DNA of 5,559 nucleotides from Bacteroidota bacterium (lineage in GTDB: Bacteria; Bacteroidota; Bacteroidia; Chitinophagales; Saprospiraceae): contig QQUB01000043.1 in NCBI GenBank assembly GCA_008501835.1, positions 1 through 5,559 on the forward strand, given 5' to 3'. Shown here one piece after another: positions 1 to 5,559 of the stretch. The position numbers and the translations under genes are program-made. The notes beneath the pieces are model-generated. The model was given only the letters and a program-made list of their open reading frames with translations, made no database searches and was not told the origin of the DNA. Every line of letters begins with the position of its first letter. The stretch's first letter is position 1.

Positions 1-868
1 TAAGGTCATTCGTTATCCCGACCTTCCCGTCAACACCGGCAGATAATTTAGTGTCCGTGCCGGTTGCAAATGGATTGGACTCGACCTTTTCAAAAGTTTC
101 GAACTGTCCCAACACATATGGCTGGATCTCCACCTGTTTTTTAGGTTTGATATTGTTGATGCCTTTGAGTTCACCAAAACCACTAACCCAGCGGCCGGAA
201 TTACGTGGAAGGTACTGCCAGAGCGACCGGCTCTCATTCCTGAAATCCCGGCGGGTGAACTGTATCCCCCAGGTTTGTTCTTCATCTCCCGAAAAACGGA
301 GTTGAGATAAAGGAATAGCTACTTCAGCAATCCAGCCTGCACTGTCCACACTGGTTTTTAAATGCCAGATCGGATTCCAGCTGGTATCCCAATTATTTCC
401 ATCATTGGAAACAAACTCATCCCCTTTAACTCCCGAAACAGACGAGGTAAAAGAAAAGGCAGTCCGTTTATCAAAATAACTGTCAATATTAATTTCTACC
501 CAATCACCGTCAAACCCATCCCGTCGGGACATCCTTTTGACGATCTTGTCCGGTTCTTCATCATGACATCGATATCCTATGTAAAGGTTTTTATCATCAT
601 AAAGAATCTTAAAGGAAGTTTCATTGGTAGGTTCAGCACCATCGTATGGCATACTTTGAGTAAAACCAGTGGACCATTCAACGGTTTCCCAAACCTGCTC
701 ATCTAAAAAACCGTCAATGACGGGAGGTGGTCCTTCAACTTTTTTTGTGAAGTAAGTTCTCTTTTCGGTGGAAGGCGTAAACTCCGGATCCGAACTTTGA
801 GCGAAAATGAAGGTCGAGCAAAAAAGCAGCCAGGAGGCAGCTATGATCCTGGTGGATTTCATAGACAT
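1..868 (-). CDS. Secreted CBM9-like / DUF5916 domain protein, 3'-truncated by the window edge
   Basis: Reading the minus strand from the ATG at 868-866 gives 289 codons without a stop, running off the left edge. Residues 1-23 form a Sec signal peptide: basic start (K4, R7), hydrophobic core, likely cleavage after FIFA-23. Cys17 is not in a good lipobox, so I do not call a lipoprotein. From about residue 44 the pattern V-E-G-P-P-P-V-I-D-G-x-L-D-E-x-V-W opens a CBM9-like beta-sandwich. It continues with LYIGYRCHDEEP, DWVEINIDSYFD, GWIAEVAIPLSQLRF and WGIQFTRRDFRNE to about residue 235. The following KPKKQVEIQPYVLGQFE and NPFATGTDTKLSAGVDGKVG resemble the start of DUF5916, which in full-length proteins is a long C-terminal region predicted to be a beta-barrel. 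The mature protein should lie in the periplasm or outer membrane; the exact role and ligand are unknown. An alternative start is Met3 at 862. Known family members are several hundred residues longer, so most of DUF5916 lies outside the window. Confidence 0.87.
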   Translation of the reverse strand, partial: MSMKSTRIIAASWLLFCSTFIFAQSSDPEFTPSTEKRTYFTKKVEGPPPVIDGFLDEQVWETVEWSTGFTQSMPYDGAEPTNETSFKILYDDKNLYIGYRCHDEEPDKIVKRMSRRDGFDGDWVEINIDSYFDKRTAFSFTSSVSGVKGDEFVSNDGNNWDTSWNPIWHLKTSVDSAGWIAEVAIPLSQLRFSGDEEQTWGIQFTRRDFRNESRSLWQYLPRNSGRWVSGFGELKGINNIKPKKQVEIQPYVLGQFETFEKVESNPFATGTDTKLSAGVDGKVGITNDL

Positions 869-910
869 TATTTTGTCAGGTGATTAAATCAATCAATGAT
901 GTGGTGCCTG

Positions 911-918
911 CAAAAATA
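911..918 (-). promoter_or_regulatory. Bacteroidota-type -7 promoter box for the CBM9/DUF5916 gene
   Basis: On the minus strand this reads TATTTTTG, an exact match to the Bacteroidota -7 consensus TAnnTTTG. It ends 42 nt before the ATG at 868, giving an expected leader of about 35 nt. I see no convincing -33 TTTG-type element about 19-20 bp upstream; that position falls inside the palindrome at 930-962. In A/T-rich DNA this short motif can arise by chance, so the call rests on the match plus its position. Confidence 0.45.
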
Positions 919-929
919 AGGTTTTTCCA

Positions 930-962
930 AGAAATACTATTTTTCGAAAAAATAGTATTTCT
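930..962 (-). terminator. Perfect 15-bp AT-rich inverted repeat, probable terminator hairpin
   Basis: Arms 930-944 and 948-962 are exact reverse complements (15 bp) separated by the 3-nt loop CGA. The hairpin begins 15 nt after the stop codon of the minus-strand gene ending at 978, where an intrinsic terminator would lie. The stem is almost entirely A/T apart from two G-C pairs. The run after it on the minus strand is not a clean U tract (TGGAAAAACC), so it is not a textbook terminator. It also covers the -33 zone of the downstream gene's candidate promoter, so a regulator binding site is an alternative reading. The hairpin is seen directly; its role is inferred. Confidence 0.5.
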
Positions 963-977
963 CAGGTAAAGAAGGGT

Positions 978-1895
978 CTATAAATGACCAAGCAACAATT
1001 CATGTAACCTCTGGTCGAAAGTCAGTTTTTCATCCTGTAAACTTTTCAGGGATTTATTTAAGGCCTTCATTCTTTTTTGAAAATCATAAATGACGTTGTT
1101 TTCTAACCTTTTCATGCCATCAAATGGCATATTTTCTGAGAAATTACGGCCAATTACACTCTTGAAAAAAGATTCATTATATATTTCTGAAAGTGCCCCG
1201 TCAGGTTTAGGGTGATAAGCTATGACATCAATTTGATCATCCCAAAGTTGAACCGTTTTAGACAAACCCGGAACCAGTTCCAATGCCTTGCGTCTGAAAG
1301 CCGAAGCCGAATATAAATCATAATTCATCATCAACAGAAAGGGATCAACCCGATTGGGATCATTACTCGACTTAAGAATCTGAATTATCCTGGCTAAGGT
1401 CTGTATAGCCTCCCTTCCAGTATTCAATGCTTCTGTAACTTGCTTTCGGACCTCCTGGTTTTGATGGGAAAATTCGTTCAACTGACGAATGCCCTGAATG
1501 AGTAATTGGGATTCCTCATCCAAAACGCCGAGTTCCGCATAGTCCACAATTTTGGCAATCTTATATTTCACGGAAGGGACCTGAACCAGTTTTTCCTTCA
1601 GCACATTTTTTTCGTACTCCAACAGAGCTATTTTCTCTTCGAGTGCTTTAGCACGTAAGCTCATTCTGTGGTGTTCATCCCTGATCCTGTTAAGTTCAGC
1701 TTCTTTTTTCCCGAAAATTTTTTTGAACAGGGTTGCACTGTTTTCAAGGATTAATTCCTTTTCCCTGACCCATGGCAGAAGTGCATCCAGCAACTGTTGT
1801 TGTTCCTGTTGTTGTGACACCAGTTCCTCCAGATGCTTTTTTACCTCCTGAAGGCTTTTGTATTGGTCAATAAGTGCTCTGAGGTCAGGATGCAT
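978..1895 (-). CDS. Coiled-coil-rich hypothetical protein (305 aa)
   Basis: Complete frame from ATG at 1895-1893 to TAG at 980-978. I do not recognise the family. The protein has no signal peptide, no transmembrane segment and no cysteine, so it is probably cytoplasmic. Residues about 8-40 are heptad-like and glutamine-rich around 28-35. Residues about 62-105 form a second long charged helix (KKEAELNRIRDEHHRM, then ALEEKIALLEYEKNVLKEKL). Residues about 110-175 look helical, 180-250 are a more globular middle (NRVDPFLLMMNYDLY, QLWDDQIDVIAYHPKPDG), and 262-300 are a third coiled-coil-like helix. This layout suits a self-associating or scaffold protein, but no enzyme motif is visible. No Shine-Dalgarno sequence or -7 box stands out upstream, so the start rests on being the first ATG of a long, compositionally coherent frame. 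A 198-nt interval separates it from the next coding gene upstream (2096-2365, same strand), so co-transcription is possible but unsupported. Confidence 0.8.
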   Translation of the reverse strand: MHPDLRALIDQYKSLQEVKKHLEELVSQQQEQQQLLDALLPWVREKELILENSATLFKKIFGKKEAELNRIRDEHHRMSLRAKALEEKIALLEYEKNVLKEKLVQVPSVKYKIAKIVDYAELGVLDEESQLLIQGIRQLNEFSHQNQEVRKQVTEALNTGREAIQTLARIIQILKSSNDPNRVDPFLLMMNYDLYSASAFRRKALELVPGLSKTVQLWDDQIDVIAYHPKPDGALSEIYNESFFKSVIGRNFSENMPFDGMKRLENNVIYDFQKRMKALNKSLKSLQDEKLTFDQRLHELLLGHL

Positions 1896-1985
1896 AATGA
1901 TTTTATGGTGCTTTTATGATATTATTATGAAATGCTAAGTTGAACTTAAGTCTTTTTCATTCAAAATCATTTTTTGTCAATTTTT

Positions 1986-2011
1986 TACTCGCCGAATGAA
2001 TTCGGCGTGTA
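1986..2011. repeat. GC-rich palindrome in the intergenic space
   Basis: The arms CGCCGAA (1990-1996) and TTCGGCG (2001-2007) pair perfectly around the loop TGAA. After one T-T mismatch, three more pairs (1986-1988 with 2009-2011) extend the stem. It lies between the small gene ending at 2096 and the coiled-coil gene starting at 1895, so both would read it in the same transcript. No U run follows it on either strand in the position expected of an intrinsic terminator; on the plus side the T run precedes the stem. It resembles the short REP-like palindromes scattered between genes in many bacteria. A terminator for the 2096-2365 gene or an mRNA-stabilising stem are alternatives. Confidence 0.5.
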
Positions 2012-2095
2012 CGGCTTTTGAGTAAATGGCTAAAGATCTGCTAATATACAATGAATCCTTATTCCCTGACATTGAAGCATTTTAGCATTCTGACA

Positions 2096-2365
2096 TCAGA
2101 TCCCACTCCTGCACCCAGAGGAAGACTCAATAATCGCATAACCTTCTCTGTACAGATCAATGGTTACTCCATACATGCCCAGCCCGGTAACGAGCTCATA
2201 CTCAACCCATTCACTATCTTCCAAAACATCAAATACATGACTGGTACCCCAAAAAGAATATTTGGAAGAGACTTCCTCATTATTTACATATACCGTTTCC
2301 TTTCCCAGAATTGAGTTGTGCAATTCTATTTTGTTATCGCCCTGATAAATGGTCATCAATTTCAT
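2096..2365 (-). CDS. Small hypothetical protein of Bacteroidota type (89 aa)
   Basis: Complete frame from ATG at 2365-2363 to TGA at 2098-2096. The protein has the look of a real, mostly beta-strand domain: TIYQGDNKIELHNSILG, ETVYVNNEEVSSKYSFWGTSHVF, WVEYELVTGLGMYGVTIDLYREG, AIIESSSGC. It has balanced charges, regularly spaced aromatics and alternating hydrophobic residues. I believe similar small proteins of unknown function occur in Bacteroidota, some with longer C-terminal tails, but I cannot verify this here. No signal peptide or membrane segment is visible. The single cysteine (Cys85) lies near the C-terminus. Met4 is a possible alternative start. No clear ribosome binding site or -7 box precedes it. 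An open frame on the plus strand at 2051-2314 overlaps it, but its translation looks less protein-like. Function is unknown. Confidence 0.68.
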   Translation of the reverse strand: MKLMTIYQGDNKIELHNSILGKETVYVNNEEVSSKYSFWGTSHVFDVLEDSEWVEYELVTGLGMYGVTIDLYREGYAIIESSSGCRSGI

Positions 2366-2524
2366 ATGTTCTAAAATTTGGTTGTTACGAATTAAGGAGT
2401 TTCAATAATTTTGATGGAAAACTGTTAGAAAACCCCAATAAATGCCAATTCTCTCGGCAAGGCTGGACGAAAATTCTACGAAAAGAATTAGAGGAGGGAC
2501 TAATTTGTTTTTGTGAATTGAGAT

Positions 2525-2592
2525 GTTTCAGGGGTTCAAAAGGTTCAAAGGGTTTCAGATTGTTTCAAGTTGTTTCATGTAGTTTCAAGTAG
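2525..2592 (+). repeat. Degenerate tandem array of 9-10 bp GTTTCA units
   Basis: Seven units starting GTTTCA or GTTCAA begin at 2525, 2534, 2543, 2552, 2562, 2572 and 2582, so the period is 9 for the first three steps and 10 for the rest. The last four units are the best conserved (GTTTCAGATT, GTTTCAAGTT, GTTTCATGTA, GTTTCAAGTA). The array is not gene-like and spacing is too tight for CRISPR. It may be a microsatellite-like expansion or part of an intergenic repeat family. No function is evident. Confidence 0.65.
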
Positions 2593-2593
2593 A

Positions 2594-2637
2594 CCTCTGT
2601 ATACTCTGTGCCTTCTTTGTGTTCCCTGTGGTTAAAG
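2594..2637 (+). repeat. CTCTGTG-type intergenic repeat
   Basis: Directly after the GTTTCA array come repeated variants of one pyrimidine/TGTG motif: CCTCTGT, ACTCTGTG, TCTTTGTG, TCCCTGTG, ending in GTTAAAG. I recall sequences of this form (ending ...TGTGGTTAAA) in intergenic regions of many environmental bacterial genomes, including Bacteroidota, but that is memory and not a search result. The internal repetition is seen directly; membership of a dispersed family is inference. Confidence 0.5.
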
Positions 2638-2800
2638 TAATTTTATAGTTTAAAGCAATTCTGTCTACATTTTTTGTTTGATAGAGTTTCATGCTGTATT
2701 AGAGGTTTAAGATTGTCCAAATTGTTCGTAGAAAAACCCCGAACGAGAAACATGTGGACCTTCACCACCAAAGGTTCTATTGATAAAAAACGCCCCATGG

Positions 2801-2822
2801 AACAATCTGAAACTGCTGAAAC
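2801..2822 (-). repeat. Inverted copy of the GTTTCA repeat
   Basis: On the minus strand this 22-nt stretch contains two GTTTCAG units followed by ATTGTT. Its 13-nt part GTTTCAGATTGTT (2813-2801) is identical to plus-strand 2552-2564 in the tandem array, so the two sites form a 13-bp perfect inverted repeat about 236 bp apart. This suggests that the 2525-2822 interval is one composite repeat element or an inverted pair of copies. Confidence 0.5.
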
Positions 2823-2826
2823 CACG

Positions 2827-2927
2827 AGCTTGCGAGTCTGAAACGACTAGTCTGGCAATCACTTAATTCATTAACCACCAACTGGAGCGTAGCGACATCC
2901 CGTACACATAGTGTCGGGGCTGTAATC
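2827..2927. repeat. Pair of related REP-like modules, the second with a hairpin
   Basis: Two segments, 2827-2860 and 2885-2927, share a plan: each begins GAGC, has GCGA a few bases later, carries a short symmetric core, and ends in AATC. In the first, AGTCTG occurs twice (2835-2840 and 2849-2854) around the palindrome GACTAGTC (2845-2852). In the second, CCCG plus ACAC (2899-2902, 2904-2907) pairs with GTGT plus CGGG (2911-2918) around a 3-nt loop, with one bulged T. I infer that they are copies or relatives of a dispersed intergenic element; the similarity is limited and could be coincidental. Confidence 0.4.
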
Positions 2928-3007
2928 AGCAACTAACAATCAACAATTTAAAACAAAATATTTTCGATAAAAAAACAAAAAGTTTATAAAAATTCGGGCA
3001 TTTTTTT

Positions 3008-3015
3008 TATTTTTG
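3008..3015 (+). promoter_or_regulatory. Bacteroidota-type -7 promoter box for parC
   Basis: TATTTTTG matches the TAnnTTTG consensus exactly and ends 30 nt before the parC ATG, giving a predicted leader of about 25 nt. The upstream DNA (about 2940-3008) is extremely A/T-rich; GTTTA at 2982-2986 is only a weak candidate for the -33 element. An AGGA at 3039-3042 sits 3 nt before the ATG, closer than an ideal Shine-Dalgarno, as is common in this phylum. Confidence 0.55.
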
Positions 3016-3045
3016 CTCACTAGTATTTTGACAAATTTAGGATAG

Positions 3046-5559
3046 ATGAACGAGCAGAATGAATTAACCCAGCCTGATGGGAATGGCAATGGTCAGGAAA
3101 GGATCATTTCACTTAAAGGCATGTACGAAGACTACTTTCTCGATTACGCATCGTATGTAATCCTGGAAAGGGCAGTTCCTTATATCGAGGACGGATTAAA
3201 GCCCGTTCAGCGAAGGATACTTCATGCCATGAAGGAAAAGGATGATGGCCGTTACCACAAGGTTGCCAACATCATCGGTAATACCATGCAATACCACCCG
3301 CACGGAGATGCAGCCATCGGGGATGCCCTTGTCAACCTGGGACAAAAAGATCTGCTCATCGACTGCCAGGGAAACTGGGGAGATACCCGCACCGGTGACC
3401 GTGCTGCAGCCCCTCGTTATATTGAAGCCCGCCTATCCAAATTTGCACTTGCCGTAGCTTTCAACGCTCAAACAACGGAGTGGCAACTCTCCTATGACGG
3501 ACGTAAAAAAGAACCGGTTACCCTGCCCATGAAATTCCCTTTGCTGCTTTCACAAGGCGTAGAAGGGATCGCGGTAGGATTGTCGACAAGGATTTTACCA
3601 CATAACTTCATCGAACTGATCAAGGCATCCATCAAGATCCTTCAGGACAAAAGAGTTAAGATCTATCCCGATTTTCAAACCGGGGGGCTAATTGATGTTG
3701 CCGATTATAATAGTGGAAAACGAGGTGGCCGTGTAAAAGTCAGGGCCAGGATGGAAATCGTTGATAAGAACCTGATCGCCGTCCGGGAATTGCCTTATGG
3801 TGTGACCACCACTTCTCTTATTGACAGTATCATCAAAGCCAATGACAAAGGTAAAATCAAGATCAAAAAGGTCATCGACAATACTGCAAAGGATGTTGAG
3901 GTGCTGATTGAACTTGGTTCAGGAATTTCCCCCGATATTACGATGGATGCCTTGTATGCATTCACCAACTGTGAGGTTTCCATCGCTCCTAATGCATGTA
4001 TCGTCATCGATAATAAACCTCATTTTGTTACCGTCGAAGAGATCCTGAAGGTCGCGACCTTCAATACCCGCGAATTACTGCGAAGGGAACTGGAGATTGA
4101 AAAAAATGCGCTGGAGGAAAAACTGCACTTTGCCAGCCTTGAAAAAATATTCATCGAAAACCGCATTTACCGCGATATCGAGGAATGTGAAACATGGGAA
4201 GCTGTCATTGAAACCATTGATGCAGGATTGAAGAAATATGTGGTGGGCCCTTCGGAAGAACCGAAAGCTGATGATACCCGAATCCGATTGTTGAGAGATG
4301 TGACGGAAGAAGATATCATTCGCCTAACAGAGATCAAGATCAAGCGGATCTCCAAATTCAATTCCTTCAAGGCAGATGAACAGATCGCCAAACTGGAAGA
4401 AGCACTTGAAGTGGTAAAACATCACCTAGCCAATCTTACAGAATACACCATTGATTTCTATCAAAATCTCTTGGATAAATTCGGCAAAGGCAAGGAGCGT
4501 CGTACAGAGATTACTTCCTTTGACAATATCAAACCTACTCAGGTTGTCGTCAATAATGCCAAACTATACGCCAATTTCAAAGAAGGGTTTATAGGCTTTG
4601 GTATGAAAAAGGATGAATTCATCTGCGACTGTTCAGATATTGATGATATCATTGTATTCCGAAAAGATGGTAAGTTCCAGGTTTCCAGGATTGCTGATAA
4701 AGTTTTTGTGGGTAAAAATATTATCCACGTAGCTGTCTGGAAAAAAGGAGATGACCGGACCACCTACAACCTGGTGTACCTGGATGGAAAAACCGGACGG
4801 GCCATGGCCAAGAGGTTTAATGTCACAGCCATCACCCGCGACAGGGAATATGACCTGACCAAAGGAGAAAAAAATTCTAAGATTTTATATTTTTCTGCCA
4901 ACCCTAATGGGGAGGCCGAGGTAGTGGCTGTGCAACTCACGCAGGCAAGTACGGCCCGGAAAAAATTATTCGATTTTGATTTTGGAACCCTGGATATCAA
5001 AGGCCGTGGCTCGGGAGGAAATATCCTAACCCGTTACCCTGTACGGAAAATAAACCTGAAAGAAGTCGGTAAATCCACTTTAGGCGCCTTGAAGGTTTGG
5101 ATGGATGAAGTAAGTGGCCGCATCAATACGGAAGAACGCGGAATTTTCTTAGGCGAATTTGATACAGGTGATCAGGTTCTGGCCCTTTACAAAGACGGTT
5201 CTTATGAAGTATGTGATCTGGAGATCAACAAAAAGTTCGATACCGCAGATCTGGCCGAGATCAGCAAGTTCAATCCGAAAAAACCGATCAATGTAGTGTA
5301 TCACGAAGGTGGAAAAGGATGGACTATGGTCAAACGATTTGTCGTTGAAACCTCTAAACATAATCAACGGTATAATTTCCTTACGGAAGAAAAAGGGACT
5401 AAGCTGTATTATGCCTCTACTCATCCGGAAGCAAAAATCATCTATGGCTATAAATCCAAGAATAAGAAACAGGAGGCAGAACTGGACTTCAACGAATTCA
5501 TGGATATCAAAGGATGGAAAGCTATCGGCAATAAATTATCAGAGTTCAAGATCATTTCT
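3046..5559 (+). CDS. parC: DNA topoisomerase IV subunit A (ParC), 3'-truncated by the window edge
   Basis: The frame from ATG 3046 runs 838 codons to the right edge without a stop. ParC is the DNA-breaking subunit of the type IIA topoisomerase that, with ParE, unlinks daughter chromosomes in the cytoplasm. Residues about 24-60 (GMYEDYFLDYASYVILERAVPYIEDGLKPVQRRIL) are the classic GyrA/ParC N-terminus. HPHGDAAIGDALV (85-97) is the quinolone-determining helix, and AAAPRYIEARL carries the catalytic Arg124-Tyr125 pair. RILPHN (Ile183) matches the DNA-intercalating isoleucine region, and YPDFQTGG follows. ELLRRELEIEKNALEEKLHFASLEKIF (from 343) begins the long coiled-coil arm. From about 487 a C-terminal region of repeated beta blades follows, including LGALKVWMDEVSGRI. 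The sequence matches the Bacteroidota ParC paralogue rather than GyrA: the DGRYHKVANIIGNTMQYHPHGD stretch and the divergent C-terminal region fit that type. Family members are usually somewhat longer, so only the tail is probably missing. The ATG is preceded by a -7 box and is the first in frame. parE is not in the window. Confidence 0.93.
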   Translation, partial: MNEQNELTQPDGNGNGQERIISLKGMYEDYFLDYASYVILERAVPYIEDGLKPVQRRILHAMKEKDDGRYHKVANIIGNTMQYHPHGDAAIGDALVNLGQKDLLIDCQGNWGDTRTGDRAAAPRYIEARLSKFALAVAFNAQTTEWQLSYDGRKKEPVTLPMKFPLLLSQGVEGIAVGLSTRILPHNFIELIKASIKILQDKRVKIYPDFQTGGLIDVADYNSGKRGGRVKVRARMEIVDKNLIAVRELPYGVTTTSLIDSIIKANDKGKIKIKKVIDNTAKDVEVLIELGSGISPDITMDALYAFTNCEVSIAPNACIVIDNKPHFVTVEEILKVATFNTRELLRRELEIEKNALEEKLHFASLEKIFIENRIYRDIEECETWEAVIETIDAGLKKYVVGPSEEPKADDTRIRLLRDVTEEDIIRLTEIKIKRISKFNSFKADEQIAKLEEALEVVKHHLANLTEYTIDFYQNLLDKFGKGKERRTEITSFDNIKPTQVVVNNAKLYANFKEGFIGFGMKKDEFICDCSDIDDIIVFRKDGKFQVSRIADKVFVGKNIIHVAVWKKGDDRTTYNLVYLDGKTGRAMAKRFNVTAITRDREYDLTKGEKNSKILYFSANPNGEAEVVAVQLTQASTARKKLFDFDFGTLDIKGRGSGGNILTRYPVRKINLKEVGKSTLGALKVWMDEVSGRINTEERGIFLGEFDTGDQVLALYKDGSYEVCDLEINKKFDTADLAEISKFNPKKPINVVYHEGGKGWTMVKRFVVETSKHNQRYNFLTEEKGTKLYYASTHPEAKIIYGYKSKNKKQEAELDFNEFMDIKGWKAIGNKLSEFKIIS

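Larger units (their letters stand above)
2366..3045. other. Long gene-free, repeat-bearing intergenic region between divergent genes
   Basis: About 680 bases separate the small minus-strand gene from parC. Short frames exist on both strands (for example plus 2311-2592 and minus 2643-2825). Their translations are rich in Cys/Ser/Phe, have no recognisable domain, and partly translate the repeat units, so I do not call them genes. The region holds the repeat-like elements listed separately (2525-2592, 2594-2637, 2801-2822, 2827-2927) and the parC promoter at its right end. Positions 2366-2520 and 2640-2795 show nothing I can assign beyond a weak stem, GTTCG (2724-2728) with CGAAC (2740-2744). 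Confidence 0.6.

Noticed and set aside
362..706. Plus-strand open frame of 114 codons
   Set aside because: It lies antisense to the secreted CBM9/DUF5916 gene, whose minus-strand frame has a signal peptide and recognisable domain motifs.
2311..2592. Plus-strand open frame of 93 codons in the intergenic region
   Set aside because: Its translation is Cys/Phe/Ser-rich with no domain, it overlaps the start of the small minus-strand gene, and its end translates the GTTTCA repeat units.
2525..2592. Possible CRISPR array
   Set aside because: The units are only 9-10 bp with no spacers between them, and there is no cas gene in the window.
2643..2825. Minus-strand open frame of 60 codons
   Set aside because: No recognisable motif, no ribosome binding site or promoter, and its start lies in the inverted GTTTCA repeat.
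3795..5424. Several minus-strand open frames of 70-91 codons
   Set aside because: All lie antisense within parC, which is clearly coding on the plus strand throughout.
3046..5559. GyrA instead of ParC
   Set aside because: The N-terminal motifs and the divergent C-terminal region fit the Bacteroidota ParC paralogue better; without an alignment a small doubt remains.

Overview
The window looks like chromosomal DNA from a member of the Bacteroidota (Bacteroidetes). Three things point there. The topoisomerase subunit reads like the ParC paralogue of that phylum. Two genes have upstream matches to the phylum's -7 promoter consensus (TAnnTTTG). Starts lack strong Shine-Dalgarno sequences and intergenic DNA is very A/T-rich. 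A CBM9/DUF5916-type secreted protein and a small protein of a type I associate with Bacteroidota fit as well.

Layout: positions 1-868 (minus) hold the first 289 codons of a secreted CBM9-like/DUF5916 protein whose 3' end lies outside the window. A 15-bp perfect hairpin (930-962) sits between its promoter and the end of the next gene, 978-1895 (minus), which encodes a cysteine-free, coiled-coil-rich 305-residue protein of unknown function. A short intergenic stretch with a GC-rich hairpin (1986-2011) follows. Then comes a small minus-strand gene (2096-2365) encoding an 89-residue protein of unknown function. Positions 2366-3045 contain no convincing gene but hold several repeat-like elements: an array of 9-10 bp GTTTCA units, a CTCTGTG-type repeat, inverted copies of the GTTTCA unit, and two similar modules, one with a hairpin. 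A promoter and AT-rich leader then precede the divergent plus-strand gene 3046-5559, the A subunit of DNA topoisomerase IV (parC), which runs off the right edge after 838 codons.

The genes do not form one pathway. parC is core chromosome-segregation machinery; the left-hand genes are envelope or unknown-function genes on the opposite strand. I see no defence system, CRISPR array, transposase, integrase, tRNA or rRNA, and nothing that amounts to a clearly new biological system. The parts most worth a second look are the repeat-rich intergenic region, the palindrome at 930-962 and the two unassigned proteins.
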